This document shows positions 1-5,567 of a DNA stretch of 7,253 nucleotides, one piece after another; the first letter of the stretch is position 1; every line of letters begins with the position of its first letter. Location of the stretch: contig JAAHHL010000329.1 in assembly GCA_010672185.1 (NCBI GenBank), positions 1 through 7,253 of the forward strand, written 5' to 3'. The position numbers and the translations under genes were made by a program. Source of the DNA: Caldora sp. SIO3E6. Lineage in GTDB: Bacteria > Cyanobacteriota > Cyanobacteriia > Cyanobacteriales > Coleofasciculaceae. The notes under the pieces are model-generated. The model did no database searches. It was given only the letters and a program-made list of their open reading frames with translations, and was not told the DNA's origin.

Positions 1-61
1 CTGGAGGCAGATGGCAGTCCCTATGAAAAAATTTTTCACCACCATGCATGAAAGTTCCTCT

Positions 62-93
62 CTCCGCGTCTCCGCGTCCCCGCGTCCCCGCGT
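62..93. repeat. Octamer tandem repeat, 4 units
   Basis: Four consecutive 8-base units are visible: CTCCGCGT twice, then CCCCGCGT twice. The array is GC-rich and lies in a non-coding stretch. Short arrays of this kind are scattered through intergenic DNA of many filamentous cyanobacteria. No function can be assigned. Confidence 0.85.
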
Positions 94-169
94 CTCTTTC
101 AAGTCAGGAGGTGAGATAGTTTTTCTTCGGTTCAATTGGGGGTACGAAACTTTCCTGAGGAGCTCAAGA

Positions 170-202
170 GCGATTGCCTTCGGCACCAGCGAAGCTGATC
201 GC
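170..202. repeat. Imperfect palindrome with GCGAT/ATCGC termini
   Basis: The element begins GCGAT and ends ATCGC, with a second paired block CTTCG/CGAAG inside. The blocks are separated by a 3-base internal mismatch on each side, and the loop is GCACCAG. It resembles the small palindromic elements built around half HIP1 motifs that are dispersed in cyanobacterial genomes. Copy number elsewhere cannot be judged from this window. Confidence 0.5.
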
Positions 203-287
203 TTAAATTGCTTGCTTCAACTCAGGCAAACTATTTTCTACAATATCCCAAACCAGCTGTTCAATCCAAGCAAACTGTAGTGGCATG

Positions 288-310
288 ACAGGCAAGATGC
301 CTGTTCCACA
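288..310 (-). repeat. Inverted copy of dispersed palindromic repeat
   Basis: This 23-base stretch is the exact reverse complement of the core of the two direct repeats at 5491-5537 and 6810-6856. Its heart (288-304) is a perfect 7-bp stem, ACAGGCA/TGCCTGT, around a 3-base loop. Three copies in 7 kb, on both strands and always intergenic, fit a dispersed palindromic repeat family. Confidence 0.8.
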
Positions 311-353
311 GTATACTGATAGGCGATAAATCCCACCTCATATTTCGTTCACC

Positions 354-451
354 CCAATGACCAACGACCAATGACCAATAACCAATAACAAATAACCAAT
401 AACCAATAACCAATAACAAATAACCAATGACCAATGACAAATTGCCAATAA
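354..451. repeat. Heptamer tandem array (STRR type), 14 units
   Basis: Fourteen consecutive 7-base units run without a break in phase. The commonest are CCAATAA and CCAATGA, with variants CCAACGA, CAAATAA and CAAATTG. The unit on the opposite strand (TCATTGG) is close to a heptamer class described as a short tandemly repeated repetitive (STRR) sequence in cyanobacteria. The array ends 48 bases before the ndhH start, so it lies in the ndhH leader or promoter region. Confidence 0.9.
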
Positions 452-499
452 CTATAGACAATAAGCTAAAGGCGAAGAGTTAGGGGAACCGATCAGTGT

Positions 500-1684
500 A
501 TGCCAAAACTTGAGACTAGAACCGAGCCCATGGTGTTGAACATGGGTCCCCATCACCCCTCCATGCACGGCGTTTTGCGCTTAATCGTTACCCTCGATGG
601 AGAGGATGTGATTGATTGTGAGCCGGTGCTGGGTTACTTGCACCGGGGTATGGAGAAAATTGCTGAGAACCGTACCAATATTATGTATGTCCCCTACGTT
701 AGTCGCTGGGACTATGCGGCGGGGATGTTCAATGAAGCAATTACCGTTAATGCTCCAGAACAGTTGGCAAATATTCCCGTACCCAAACGCGCCAGCTATA
801 TCCGGGTGATTATGCTGGAGTTGAATCGGATTGCCAATCACCTGCTTTGGCTTGGACCATTTCTGGCAGATGTTGGTGCCCAGACGCCTTTCTTTTACAT
901 CTTCCGGGAACGGGAGCTAATTTATGACTTGTGGGAAGCTGCTTCAGGACAGCGGTTAATTAATAATAACTACTTCCGCATTGGTGGTGTTGCGGTGGAC
1001 TTACCCTACGGTTGGGTAGACAAGTGCGAAGACTTCTGTGACTATTTTGACCCCAAGGTAGATGAGTACGAGCGCTTAATCACCAATAATCCTATCTTCC
1101 GCCGCCGGGTTGAAGGAATTGGCACTATCAGTCGAGAAGAAGCAATTAACTGGAGCCTTTCTGGTCCTATGCTGCGGGCTTCGGGAGTAAAATGGGACTT
1201 GCGGAAAGTTGACCACTACGAGTGCTACGATGACTTCGACTGGGAAGTACAGTGGGAAACTGCTGGGGATTGTTTTGCCCGTTACCTGGTGCGTATTCGG
1301 GAGATGCGGGAGTCTGTCAAAATTCTCCGCCAGGCTTTGAAGGCACTACCCGGTGGTCCTTACGAAAACCTAGAAGCCAAGCGTATAGCGGAAGGGAAGA
1401 AATCTGAGTGGAATGATTTTGACTATCAGTTCCAAGGTAAGAAAATTGCTCCTACCTTTAAGATTCCTGCTGGTGAGCATTATGTTCGTATGGAATCTGG
1501 TAAGGGTGAATTGGGTATTTTTATCATTGGAGATGATAATGTCTTCCCTTGGCGTTGGAAGATTCGCGCTCCAGATTTCAACAATCTGCAAATTCTGCCT
1601 AGTCTCCTGCGAGGTATGAAGGTTGCCGATATTATCGCCATTCTCGGCAGCATTGATGTCATTATGGGTTCGGTAGATAGGTAA
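500..1684 (+). CDS. ndhH: NAD(P)H-quinone oxidoreductase subunit H (NDH-1)
   Basis: NdhH is the cyanobacterial counterpart of the 49-kDa/NuoD/Nqo4 subunit of complex I. With NdhK it forms the quinone site of thylakoid NDH-1, which serves respiration, cyclic electron flow and CO2 uptake. The 394-residue length is normal for the family. The N-terminal block GPHHPSMHGVLRL (residues 16-28) carries His23. With Tyr72 in YVSRWDY it is spaced exactly as the quinone-contacting His38/Tyr87 pair of Thermus Nqo4. The protein ends with the family-typical IDVIMGSVDR. As expected for NuoD proteins, it lacks the CxxC nickel ligands of related hydrogenases. The ATG at 500 opens the conserved ETRTEPMVLNMGP sequence directly; an AGGGGA lies 12 bases upstream, a rather long spacing. 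No partner ndh gene is adjacent, and an intrinsic terminator follows. Identification rests on strong recalled family similarity. Confidence 0.98.
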   Translation: MPKLETRTEPMVLNMGPHHPSMHGVLRLIVTLDGEDVIDCEPVLGYLHRGMEKIAENRTNIMYVPYVSRWDYAAGMFNEAITVNAPEQLANIPVPKRASYIRVIMLELNRIANHLLWLGPFLADVGAQTPFFYIFRERELIYDLWEAASGQRLINNNYFRIGGVAVDLPYGWVDKCEDFCDYFDPKVDEYERLITNNPIFRRRVEGIGTISREEAINWSLSGPMLRASGVKWDLRKVDHYECYDDFDWEVQWETAGDCFARYLVRIREMRESVKILRQALKALPGGPYENLEAKRIAEGKKSEWNDFDYQFQGKKIAPTFKIPAGEHYVRMESGKGELGIFIIGDDNVFPWRWKIRAPDFNNLQILPSLLRGMKVADIIAILGSIDVIMGSVDR

Positions 1685-1785
1685 GGGATTGTTGTTTGTT
1701 GTTTGTTGTTGGTCATTTGTTGTTTGTCAAGGTTTGACCAATAGTTACGTTTCTTAACAGAATTCCCTTTATTGCTGTCTACCGA
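1670..1785. repeat. Long-range inverted repeat joining ndhH 3' end to downstream DNA
   Basis: The bases around the ndhH stop codon (1670-1680, TCGGTAGATAG) pair with 1775-1785 (CTGTCTACCGA), using one G-T wobble. A second block, AAGGGATT (1683-1690), pairs with 1761-1769 apart from one bulged base. The two arms flank a heptamer array. This could be an RNA stem near the transcript end or the trace of an inverted partial duplication. Confidence 0.5.
1689..1730. repeat. Heptamer tandem array, 6 units
   Basis: Six in-phase 7-base units: TTGTTGT three times, TGGTCAT, TTGTTGT and TTGTCAA. The array starts 4 bases after the ndhH stop codon, so it would be transcribed as part of the 3' untranslated region. 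The TGGTCAT unit is a rotation of the STRR-like heptamer seen upstream of ndhH on the other strand. Confidence 0.85.
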
Positions 1786-1797
1786 TTCAAGAGCGAC

Positions 1798-1834
1798 AAG
1801 GCAAGATGAGAAGAGATTCCTCATCTTGCCTTTT
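1798..1834 (+). terminator. Rho-independent terminator after ndhH
   Basis: A perfect 13-bp stem (AAGGCAAGATGAG / CTCATCTTGCCTT) encloses a 9-base loop and runs into a short T tract (1831-1834), then GTATT. It lies 114 bases after the ndhH stop codon. Part of the stem (GGCAAGATG) matches the dispersed palindromic repeat at 288-304, so the terminator may derive from such an element. Confidence 0.85.
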
Positions 1835-1893
1835 GTATTAGTTGGGGGATGCTTTGTGCTCATCCACGCGCTTATAAATTTTTCTCACTCTTC

Positions 1894-1945
1894 AGAAACT
1901 AGAATCACACATTTAGGGCTGAATCCCTTGATATGACTAGTTTCT
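1894..1945. repeat. MITE-like palindromic element, copy A
   Basis: Perfect 9-bp inverted termini, AGAAACTAG (1894-1902) and CTAGTTTCT (1937-1945), enclose a smaller AGGG/CCCT hairpin. The right half (about 1917-1958) matches 6938-6979 at roughly 36 of 42 positions by hand count. Two related palindromic copies in non-coding DNA suggest a small non-autonomous dispersed element. No transposase is present in the window. Confidence 0.55.
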
Positions 1946-1976
1946 CACTTCTTTTTCGGCGATTCATCAATGCAAG

Positions 1977-2037
1977 AATTTTGAATTTTGTTTGCGTAGC
2001 ATGGTGAGCAAAGCGAGGCAAATTTTGAATTTTGAAT
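1977..2037. repeat. AATTTTGA octamer runs flanking a GC-richer core
   Basis: Period-8 runs of AATTTTGA occur at 1977-1990 and 2021-2037. The core between them starts TTTGC and ends GCAAA, so the whole has partial dyad symmetry. This is non-coding repeat DNA with no function I can assign. Confidence 0.55.
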
Positions 2038-2053
2038 TCGCCGTTAGGCGCTT

Positions 2054-2081
2054 ATTACTTGTTACTTGTTACTTTTTACTT
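2054..2081. repeat. Heptamer tandem array, 4 units
   Basis: Four in-phase 7-base units: ATTACTT, GTTACTT, GTTACTT and TTTACTT. It is a short array in the spacer downstream of the minus-strand membrane gene. Confidence 0.8.
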
Positions 2082-2125
2082 CAAAGCCCGAATCAATGGA
2101 CTAATTGCAGTAAAGCCTAACTAAT

Positions 2126-2506
2126 TTATACCCCTCTAATATCACAAGTGAGTGGGCAAGCAGCAAAAACAGGAGTATGCCTCACCTTAGATTCACCGTG
2201 TAACCAGCTCAACCAGCTAACATCATGAGGATGAATACCTTTGAGGGTAAGAACTCCAGCGCCCAATACCACAACTAAAACATTAGAGCCAACCAACAGA
2301 CCTGCAACTAATAAAACCGCACTGACTGGTAAAACTGCTTGCAGAGTAATTGCCAGCATAACGCCGATAGAGGCAATTAATACCAGCAATGGAAAACCAA
2401 CAACTAACAGGCAAACTTCTAGGGTAAAAGTCCAAATTAAAAAGCTTTTGACCATTGCTAAGGAACTAGTATTCACCAAGCTTTCTCTTGAGCTCAATTC
2501 CATCAT
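2126..2506 (-). CDS. Small hydrophobic membrane protein of unknown function
   Basis: A 126-residue protein that I do not recognise by name. A polar N-terminus with Arg and Glu (residues 1-20) precedes a nearly continuous hydrophobic stretch at 22-88. That stretch could form two long or three short membrane helices, broken by Pro39, Gln56 and Pro60. It is followed by KGIHPHDVSWLSWLHGE (89-105), whose paired His-Pro-His-Asp and Trp motifs look like a conserved soluble patch. The tail has two cysteines (117, 121). I chose ATG 2506 over an upstream GTG (2518) because GGAG at 2513-2516 sits 6 bases before it; the GTG overlaps that ribosome site. The gene is transcribed away from pilT and toward ndhH. 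Hydrophobic pattern, ribosome site and length support a real gene; the function is open. Confidence 0.72.
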   Translation of the reverse strand: MMELSSRESLVNTSSLAMVKSFLIWTFTLEVCLLVVGFPLLVLIASIGVMLAITLQAVLPVSAVLLVAGLLVGSNVLVVVLGAGVLTLKGIHPHDVSWLSWLHGESKVRHTPVFAACPLTCDIRGV

Positions 2507-2512
2507 TAGTTT

Positions 2513-2516
2513 CTCC
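2513..2516 (-). promoter_or_regulatory. Ribosome binding site deciding the membrane-gene start
   Basis: On the minus strand, GGAG lies 6 bases before the ATG at 2506-2504. This optimal spacing favours that ATG over the in-frame GTG at 2518, which overlaps the motif. Confidence 0.6.
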
Positions 2517-2561
2517 ACTTATTTTTTTTAATGAAATTTTCAACAAAATCCTTGAATCAGG

Positions 2562-2579
2562 CCCCTTGGATTAAAGGGG
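2562..2579. promoter_or_regulatory. Inverted repeat CCCCTT/AAGGGG near membrane-gene leader
   Basis: A perfect 6-bp dyad with a 6-base centre lies about 56 bases upstream of the membrane-gene start. It has no T tract on either strand, so it is not a convincing terminator. A protein site or a leader hairpin are both possible. Confidence 0.4.
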
Positions 2580-2686
2580 ATTGATGAACAGTATAGAGAT
2601 AGTTTTGGGTAAAATGAGCTGATAGTTAAAAAAATTTACATTCCCTAGCAAATATTTATGCTTTCCCGCCCCTGATCATTATTTTT

Positions 2687-2707
2687 AGAACACTGATTCA
2701 GTGTTCT
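2687..2707. promoter_or_regulatory. Perfect 10-bp palindrome, possible operator
   Basis: AGAACACTGA and TCAGTGTTCT form an uninterrupted inverted repeat around a single T. No T tract follows on either strand (GAGCTT after it on the plus strand), which argues against an intrinsic terminator. The length and symmetry would suit a dimeric regulator site, or a hairpin in a long pilT leader. It lies 310 bases before pilT. Confidence 0.5.
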
Positions 2708-2740
2708 GAGCTTGCAGGCAAGTCAACTGAACGACAAAGG

Positions 2741-2759
2741 GTAAGTTTTCCATACTTAC
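2741..2759. promoter_or_regulatory. Short hairpin GTAAGT/ACTTAC upstream of pilT
   Basis: A perfect 6-bp stem encloses a 7-base loop (TTTCCAT). A further TTATGA/TCATAA dyad follows at 2793-2820. Both would fold within a pilT leader if transcription starts upstream of them. Confidence 0.35.
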
Positions 2760-2911
2760 AGACAACGCCATGGGAAACTTGCTTAATATTTCTTATGATT
2801 TATGTATGCTATTCTCATAATTTTGACCGGTGAGCGGCCAAGGAAAAATCAGTTGTGGCTTAGTATTTTGTAGGAGTTTCATCCTGAACATCTAAAATCA
2901 TGATTAGCAGA

Positions 2912-2941
2912 TTGATTAATCTTGTGGTGAATCGATAATAT
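2912..2941 (+). promoter_or_regulatory. Candidate sigma-70-type promoter for pilT
   Basis: TTGATT (2912-2917) and TAATAT (2936-2941) stand 18 bases apart, each matching the consensus at 4 of 6 positions. The start site would fall about 70 bases before the pilT ATG. The -35 box overlaps a small dyad, AGATT/AATCT (2909-2922), which might be a control site. This is pattern matching in AT-rich DNA and is weak evidence. Confidence 0.3.
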
Positions 2942-3016
2942 TGAATCTTAAAGTTGAGGAATGTTACTAACAATAGTTAGTGAAATCACTGCTAGTAACC
3001 AAACCCCAGGGGAAAT

Positions 3017-4426
3017 ATGACAGACTCACAGCGCCCGCCAAGCCCACCACCACCACCCCGTGTTCCACCACCACCACCGCCGAGGAGTAATGCGGCGAAA
3101 AAGATAGCTTCGGAGGCAACGGAAGTAATGCCTTCCCAGACGATGCCCAGAGCACAAAAAAGTAACCAGCCCGGGAGTAGGGCTCCATCTTCCGAAGCAA
3201 CCCAGGCGATGTCTGCACAAACGATGCCCATGACCCCAAGAGGTGGTAAACCGGGAGCAGTAGCACCTCCCCCTCGTCCAGCGGCACCACCGGGTCAAAC
3301 TATGGCTACCCCAAAGACATCAGACCGTCGCCAAAAGCGATCGCCTCGTATTAGTCTCCCAGCTGGGCAGCCAACTTTAGCAACGATCGTCCGTTATGCT
3401 TTTGACAATGGATATTCCGATATCCACTTGGGCGTTGGTGAAAAACCCCGTATTCGCAACCGTGGGGAAATGGAGATCACTGACTACCCGGACACAGATC
3501 AGGCAACCTTTATGTTCTGGCTGCACGAAGTGTTGAGTGATGAGGAAATCCGGCGTTTTCAAGATACCCTGGAATTTGATGGAGCAACCCAGTATGAGTT
3601 TGCCCGGGTGCGGATCAATATCTTTGATACCCTCAACGGACCGGCAATAGTCATGCGCTTAATTCCCCTGAAGATCTTGACGATGGAGCAACTGCGTTCA
3701 CCAGCAGTGTTCAGGGATATTTGCCATGTTCATAAAGGTCTGATTTTGGTCACTGGACCTACCGGTTCCGGTAAATCTACCACTATGGCGGCGATGGTGG
3801 ATTACATCAATAAGGAGATGCCTAAGCACATTATCACCATCGAAGACCCTATTGAATTTGTACATCCCAGCCGCAAATCCCTCGTCAAGCAACGAGAAGT
3901 GGGAATCAATACCTTGAAGTTTGATAACGCCCTCAAAGCTTCTTTACGGGAAGACCCTGATATTATCTTAATTGGGGAAATGCGGGATAAAGAAACGGTT
4001 AACACCGCTTTGAAAGCTGCTCAGACGGGTCACCTAGTCATGGGAACATTGCACACCAACAGTGCGGTCAAATCCATTGAGCGACTTCTCAATCTTTACA
4101 CTGCTGAAGAGCAACACGCAATGCGAGTAGCACTGGCTGAGTCTCTGGTAGCCATCATTGCCCAGGGGTTATGCCGTACCACCGATGGCAAACGTGCTGC
4201 TTTTCATGACATCCTGATTAATACTGAAGCTATTAAGGATTACATCCGAGATGCCAAGTACGACGAAATTACACCTTTGATGGAGGATGGTGAATTTGAT
4301 GGCATGGTCACCATGAATAAGTCCCTCTTTAATCTCTATCAAGAAGGACGTATTACTGAGGAAACTGCCTTAGAAATGTCTCCCACCCAGAATGAAATGG
4401 CCCAAATGTTGCGAGGTAGAGTTTAA
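3017..4426 (+). CDS. pilT2: Type IV pilus retraction ATPase, PilT2-like
   Basis: PilT proteins are cytoplasmic hexameric ATPases that pull pilin subunits out of type IV pili and so power twitching motility. This 469-residue protein has all core motifs: Walker A GPTGSGKS (247-254), Asp box ITIEDPIEFVH (273-283), Walker B DPDIILIGEMRD (313-324) with catalytic Glu321, His box GHLVMGTLHTN (338-348), and AIKDYIRD (405-412), a version of the PilT AIRNLIRE motif. The N-terminal 110 residues are an added Pro-rich, low-complexity tail, longer than in classical PilT. Such a tail is why I call it PilT2-like rather than PilT1; that paralogue choice is an inference. In Synechocystis, pilT2 affects phototaxis direction. 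Start: ATG 3017 behind AGGGGA at close spacing. A HIP1 site (3337-3344) lies inside. The next gene follows after 18 bases in the same frame. Confidence 0.93.
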   Translation: MTDSQRPPSPPPPPRVPPPPPPRSNAAKKIASEATEVMPSQTMPRAQKSNQPGSRAPSSEATQAMSAQTMPMTPRGGKPGAVAPPPRPAAPPGQTMATPKTSDRRQKRSPRISLPAGQPTLATIVRYAFDNGYSDIHLGVGEKPRIRNRGEMEITDYPDTDQATFMFWLHEVLSDEEIRRFQDTLEFDGATQYEFARVRINIFDTLNGPAIVMRLIPLKILTMEQLRSPAVFRDICHVHKGLILVTGPTGSGKSTTMAAMVDYINKEMPKHIITIEDPIEFVHPSRKSLVKQREVGINTLKFDNALKASLREDPDIILIGEMRDKETVNTALKAAQTGHLVMGTLHTNSAVKSIERLLNLYTAEEQHAMRVALAESLVAIIAQGLCRTTDGKRAAFHDILINTEAIKDYIRDAKYDEITPLMEDGEFDGMVTMNKSLFNLYQEGRITEETALEMSPTQNEMAQMLRGRV

Positions 4427-4444
4427 GAAATTGAGCTGCTTGCC

Positions 4445-5485
4445 TTGAGAAAAAACCAACCTTCCTTACCCCAGCTGTTTAAGGGTATTGCCCTCTTTAC
4501 ACCTGGGGGGGATTTAATTTATTGTATTGATTCAAGTAAGCAGGGTCGCTGGCACCTGCATCTTTGTGCTGCCCTCCAAGACATGCTCAGCTTGCCAGAG
4601 CCACCTCATTTCCTGATACCGGGATATACTGCTACTATCGACAAGTGGCTCGACCCTAGAACCCAGCAACTGCGCACTGCTGCGGAACTTTATCGACCTG
4701 TACAACATCATCAAGCACTACTCAATGCCGTGTTTGGTAGCAACAATCTACATTGGCAGGTGGCTTCCTGGCAACAGGAATTGTGGGAGCCGATGGTATT
4801 AGAAACCTATCGTCATCAGTTTCCCCAACTTTGGGAAGATCACGATTTAATTGTACGCTTGGGACAAACTGAAAGATTATTTTATCCCTACTCCTCTGTG
4901 AGAAGACCTGAGAACCAGGTTGAAGCTGACTCTACTACTTCTACCTTAGAATCTGGCACTAAAGTAAACCTTGCGAATCAAGATGTAACCCTCTCCTCAA
5001 ACCAGGAATTCCCGACCCCTGAGGGACTGATGGATGCTCAACAGAGTGCAGGGGAAGCAAGGGCAAAATCTCATCAAAGATTAAACCCATCGGATACGAT
5101 AAGGATCAAAGAGCAAGCTAACAAGGCGCGATCGCTCACACCAGCACCAACGGATTATCGGGATATTTCCCCTAACCCTGGCTCACAACACACAGTAGGT
5201 TATGTACTGCGTTTATTTATTTCTGGACATAGTGAGACAACTGAGGAGATTCTCAAAAACCTACATCAGTTGTTAGAGAATTCTCTACGTCATCCTTATA
5301 CCCTAAAAATTGTTGATATTTTCAAACATCCTGAACAGGCAGAAGAAAATCAGATTTCAGCAACGCCAACACTTCTGCGAGTTTGGCCTCAACCTGCCCG
5401 AAGGATTGTCGGTGACTTTAACAATTTTGATAAGATCTTACGGGTACTTATTGCACCATCTACCAATCAGATCAAATCCGGTTGA
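4445..5485 (+). CDS. KaiB-like domain protein with unknown N-terminal domain
   Basis: This 346-residue protein has three parts. Residues 12-139 form a Trp- and His-rich domain that I do not recognise, beginning LFKGIALFTPGGDLIYCID. Residues about 150-250 are a polar Ser/Thr/Gln-rich linker holding a HIP1 site in the DNA. Residues 251-336 align without gaps to the circadian protein KaiB: Tyr253, Gly261, Asp291, AEE (299-301), ATPTL (306-310), RRI and GD (319-324) match KaiB Tyr8, Gly16, Asp46, 54-56, 61-65 and 74-79. KaiB Gly89, Asp91 and Tyr94 are replaced by Val334, Ile336 and Ser339, and the protein stops soon after. The start is uncertain: TTG 4445 is the only usual start codon between the pilT stop and the N-terminal domain. 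The gene sits 18 bases after pilT, so co-transcription is likely. KaiB-fold membership is well supported; a clock role is not. Confidence 0.88.
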   Translation: MRKNQPSLPQLFKGIALFTPGGDLIYCIDSSKQGRWHLHLCAALQDMLSLPEPPHFLIPGYTATIDKWLDPRTQQLRTAAELYRPVQHHQALLNAVFGSNNLHWQVASWQQELWEPMVLETYRHQFPQLWEDHDLIVRLGQTERLFYPYSSVRRPENQVEADSTTSTLESGTKVNLANQDVTLSSNQEFPTPEGLMDAQQSAGEARAKSHQRLNPSDTIRIKEQANKARSLTPAPTDYRDISPNPGSQHTVGYVLRLFISGHSETTEEILKNLHQLLENSLRHPYTLKIVDIFKHPEQAEENQISATPTLLRVWPQPARRIVGDFNNFDKILRVLIAPSTNQIKSG

Positions 5486-5490
5486 ATAAA

Positions 5491-5537
5491 TATTTCTTGT
5501 GGAACAGGCATCTTGCCTGTAATCTGTCATCCGAAAC
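5491..5537 (+). repeat. Direct repeat flanking the Uma2 pair, left copy
   Basis: Forty-seven bases match 6810-6856 with a single mismatch (C at 5532, T at 6851); the first 41 bases are identical. It contains the palindrome ACAGGCA-TCT-TGCCTGT (5504-5520), and a 23-base part recurs inverted at 288-310. It begins 5 bases after the kaiB-like stop codon. The hairpin might weakly end the pilT transcript, but it has no T tract. Confidence 0.9.
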
Positions 5538-5567
5538 GCCCCTACAGACAATTATAGAATGAAGGAA

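Larger units (their letters stand above)
1..499. other. Gene-free, repeat-rich region upstream of ndhH
   Basis: I see no convincing gene here. The stretch holds an octamer array (62-93), an imperfect palindrome with GCGAT/ATCGC ends (170-202), an inverted copy of a dispersed palindromic repeat (288-310) and a 14-unit heptamer array (354-451). Open frames crossing it on both strands merely translate the repeats. Any ndhH promoter must lie in or just after the heptamer array; I could not pick one with confidence. Confidence 0.7.
1835..2125. other. Gene-free spacer between ndhH terminator and minus-strand membrane gene
   Basis: No supported gene. It contains a MITE-like palindrome (1894-1945) and AATTTTGA-type octamer runs at 1977-1990 and 2021-2037. 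Between those runs are TTTGC (1989-1993 region) and a facing GCAAA. Further on are a short CGCC/GGCG hairpin (2039-2050) and a 4-unit heptamer array (2054-2081). The minus-strand membrane gene ends here, but I see no clear terminator for it. Confidence 0.6.
2519..3016. other. Divergent intergenic region with several inverted repeats
   Basis: This stretch separates the minus-strand membrane gene from pilT and must hold both promoters. No gene is supported. It carries hairpins at 2562-2579, 2687-2707, 2741-2759, 2793-2820 and 2909-2922. A possible pilT promoter lies at 2912-2941. The density of dyads is notable for a spacer of this size and may reflect a structured leader, operators or a small RNA. 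Confidence 0.6.

Noticed and set aside
11..280. 89-codon open frame at the start of the window
   Set aside because: It translates the octamer array and a palindromic repeat, has no ribosome site and shows no family resemblance.
203..286. 27-codon minus-strand frame (starts MPLQFAWIEQLVWD) ending in TAA
   Set aside because: The sequence looks protein-like and could be a gene remnant, but it is short, its ATG lies at the edge of a dispersed repeat, and I see no ribosome site or known family.
261..461. Minus-strand frame rich in VIGY repeats
   Set aside because: It is the direct translation of the heptamer array at 354-451; no independent sign of coding.
1480..1863. 127-codon minus-strand frame overlapping the ndhH end
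   Set aside because: It lies antisense to a conserved gene and crosses the terminator and a heptamer array.
2241..2531. 96-codon plus-strand frame across the membrane gene
   Set aside because: It is the complement of the hydrophobic minus-strand gene. Its Thr/Asn-rich content is the expected shadow of Val/Leu codons.
2770..2820. Short plus-strand peptide frames (16 codons from about 2770, 12 codons from about 2899) before pilT
   Set aside because: No ribosome sites and too short to separate from chance, though a leader peptide cannot be excluded.
2967..3298. Gly/Trp-rich minus-strand frames opposite the pilT start
   Set aside because: They arise from the complement of the proline codon runs in the PilT tail.
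5504..5520. Palindrome after the kaiB-like gene as an intrinsic terminator
   Set aside because: The stem is only 7 bp with AATCTG after it and no T tract; its repetition elsewhere marks it as a dispersed repeat.
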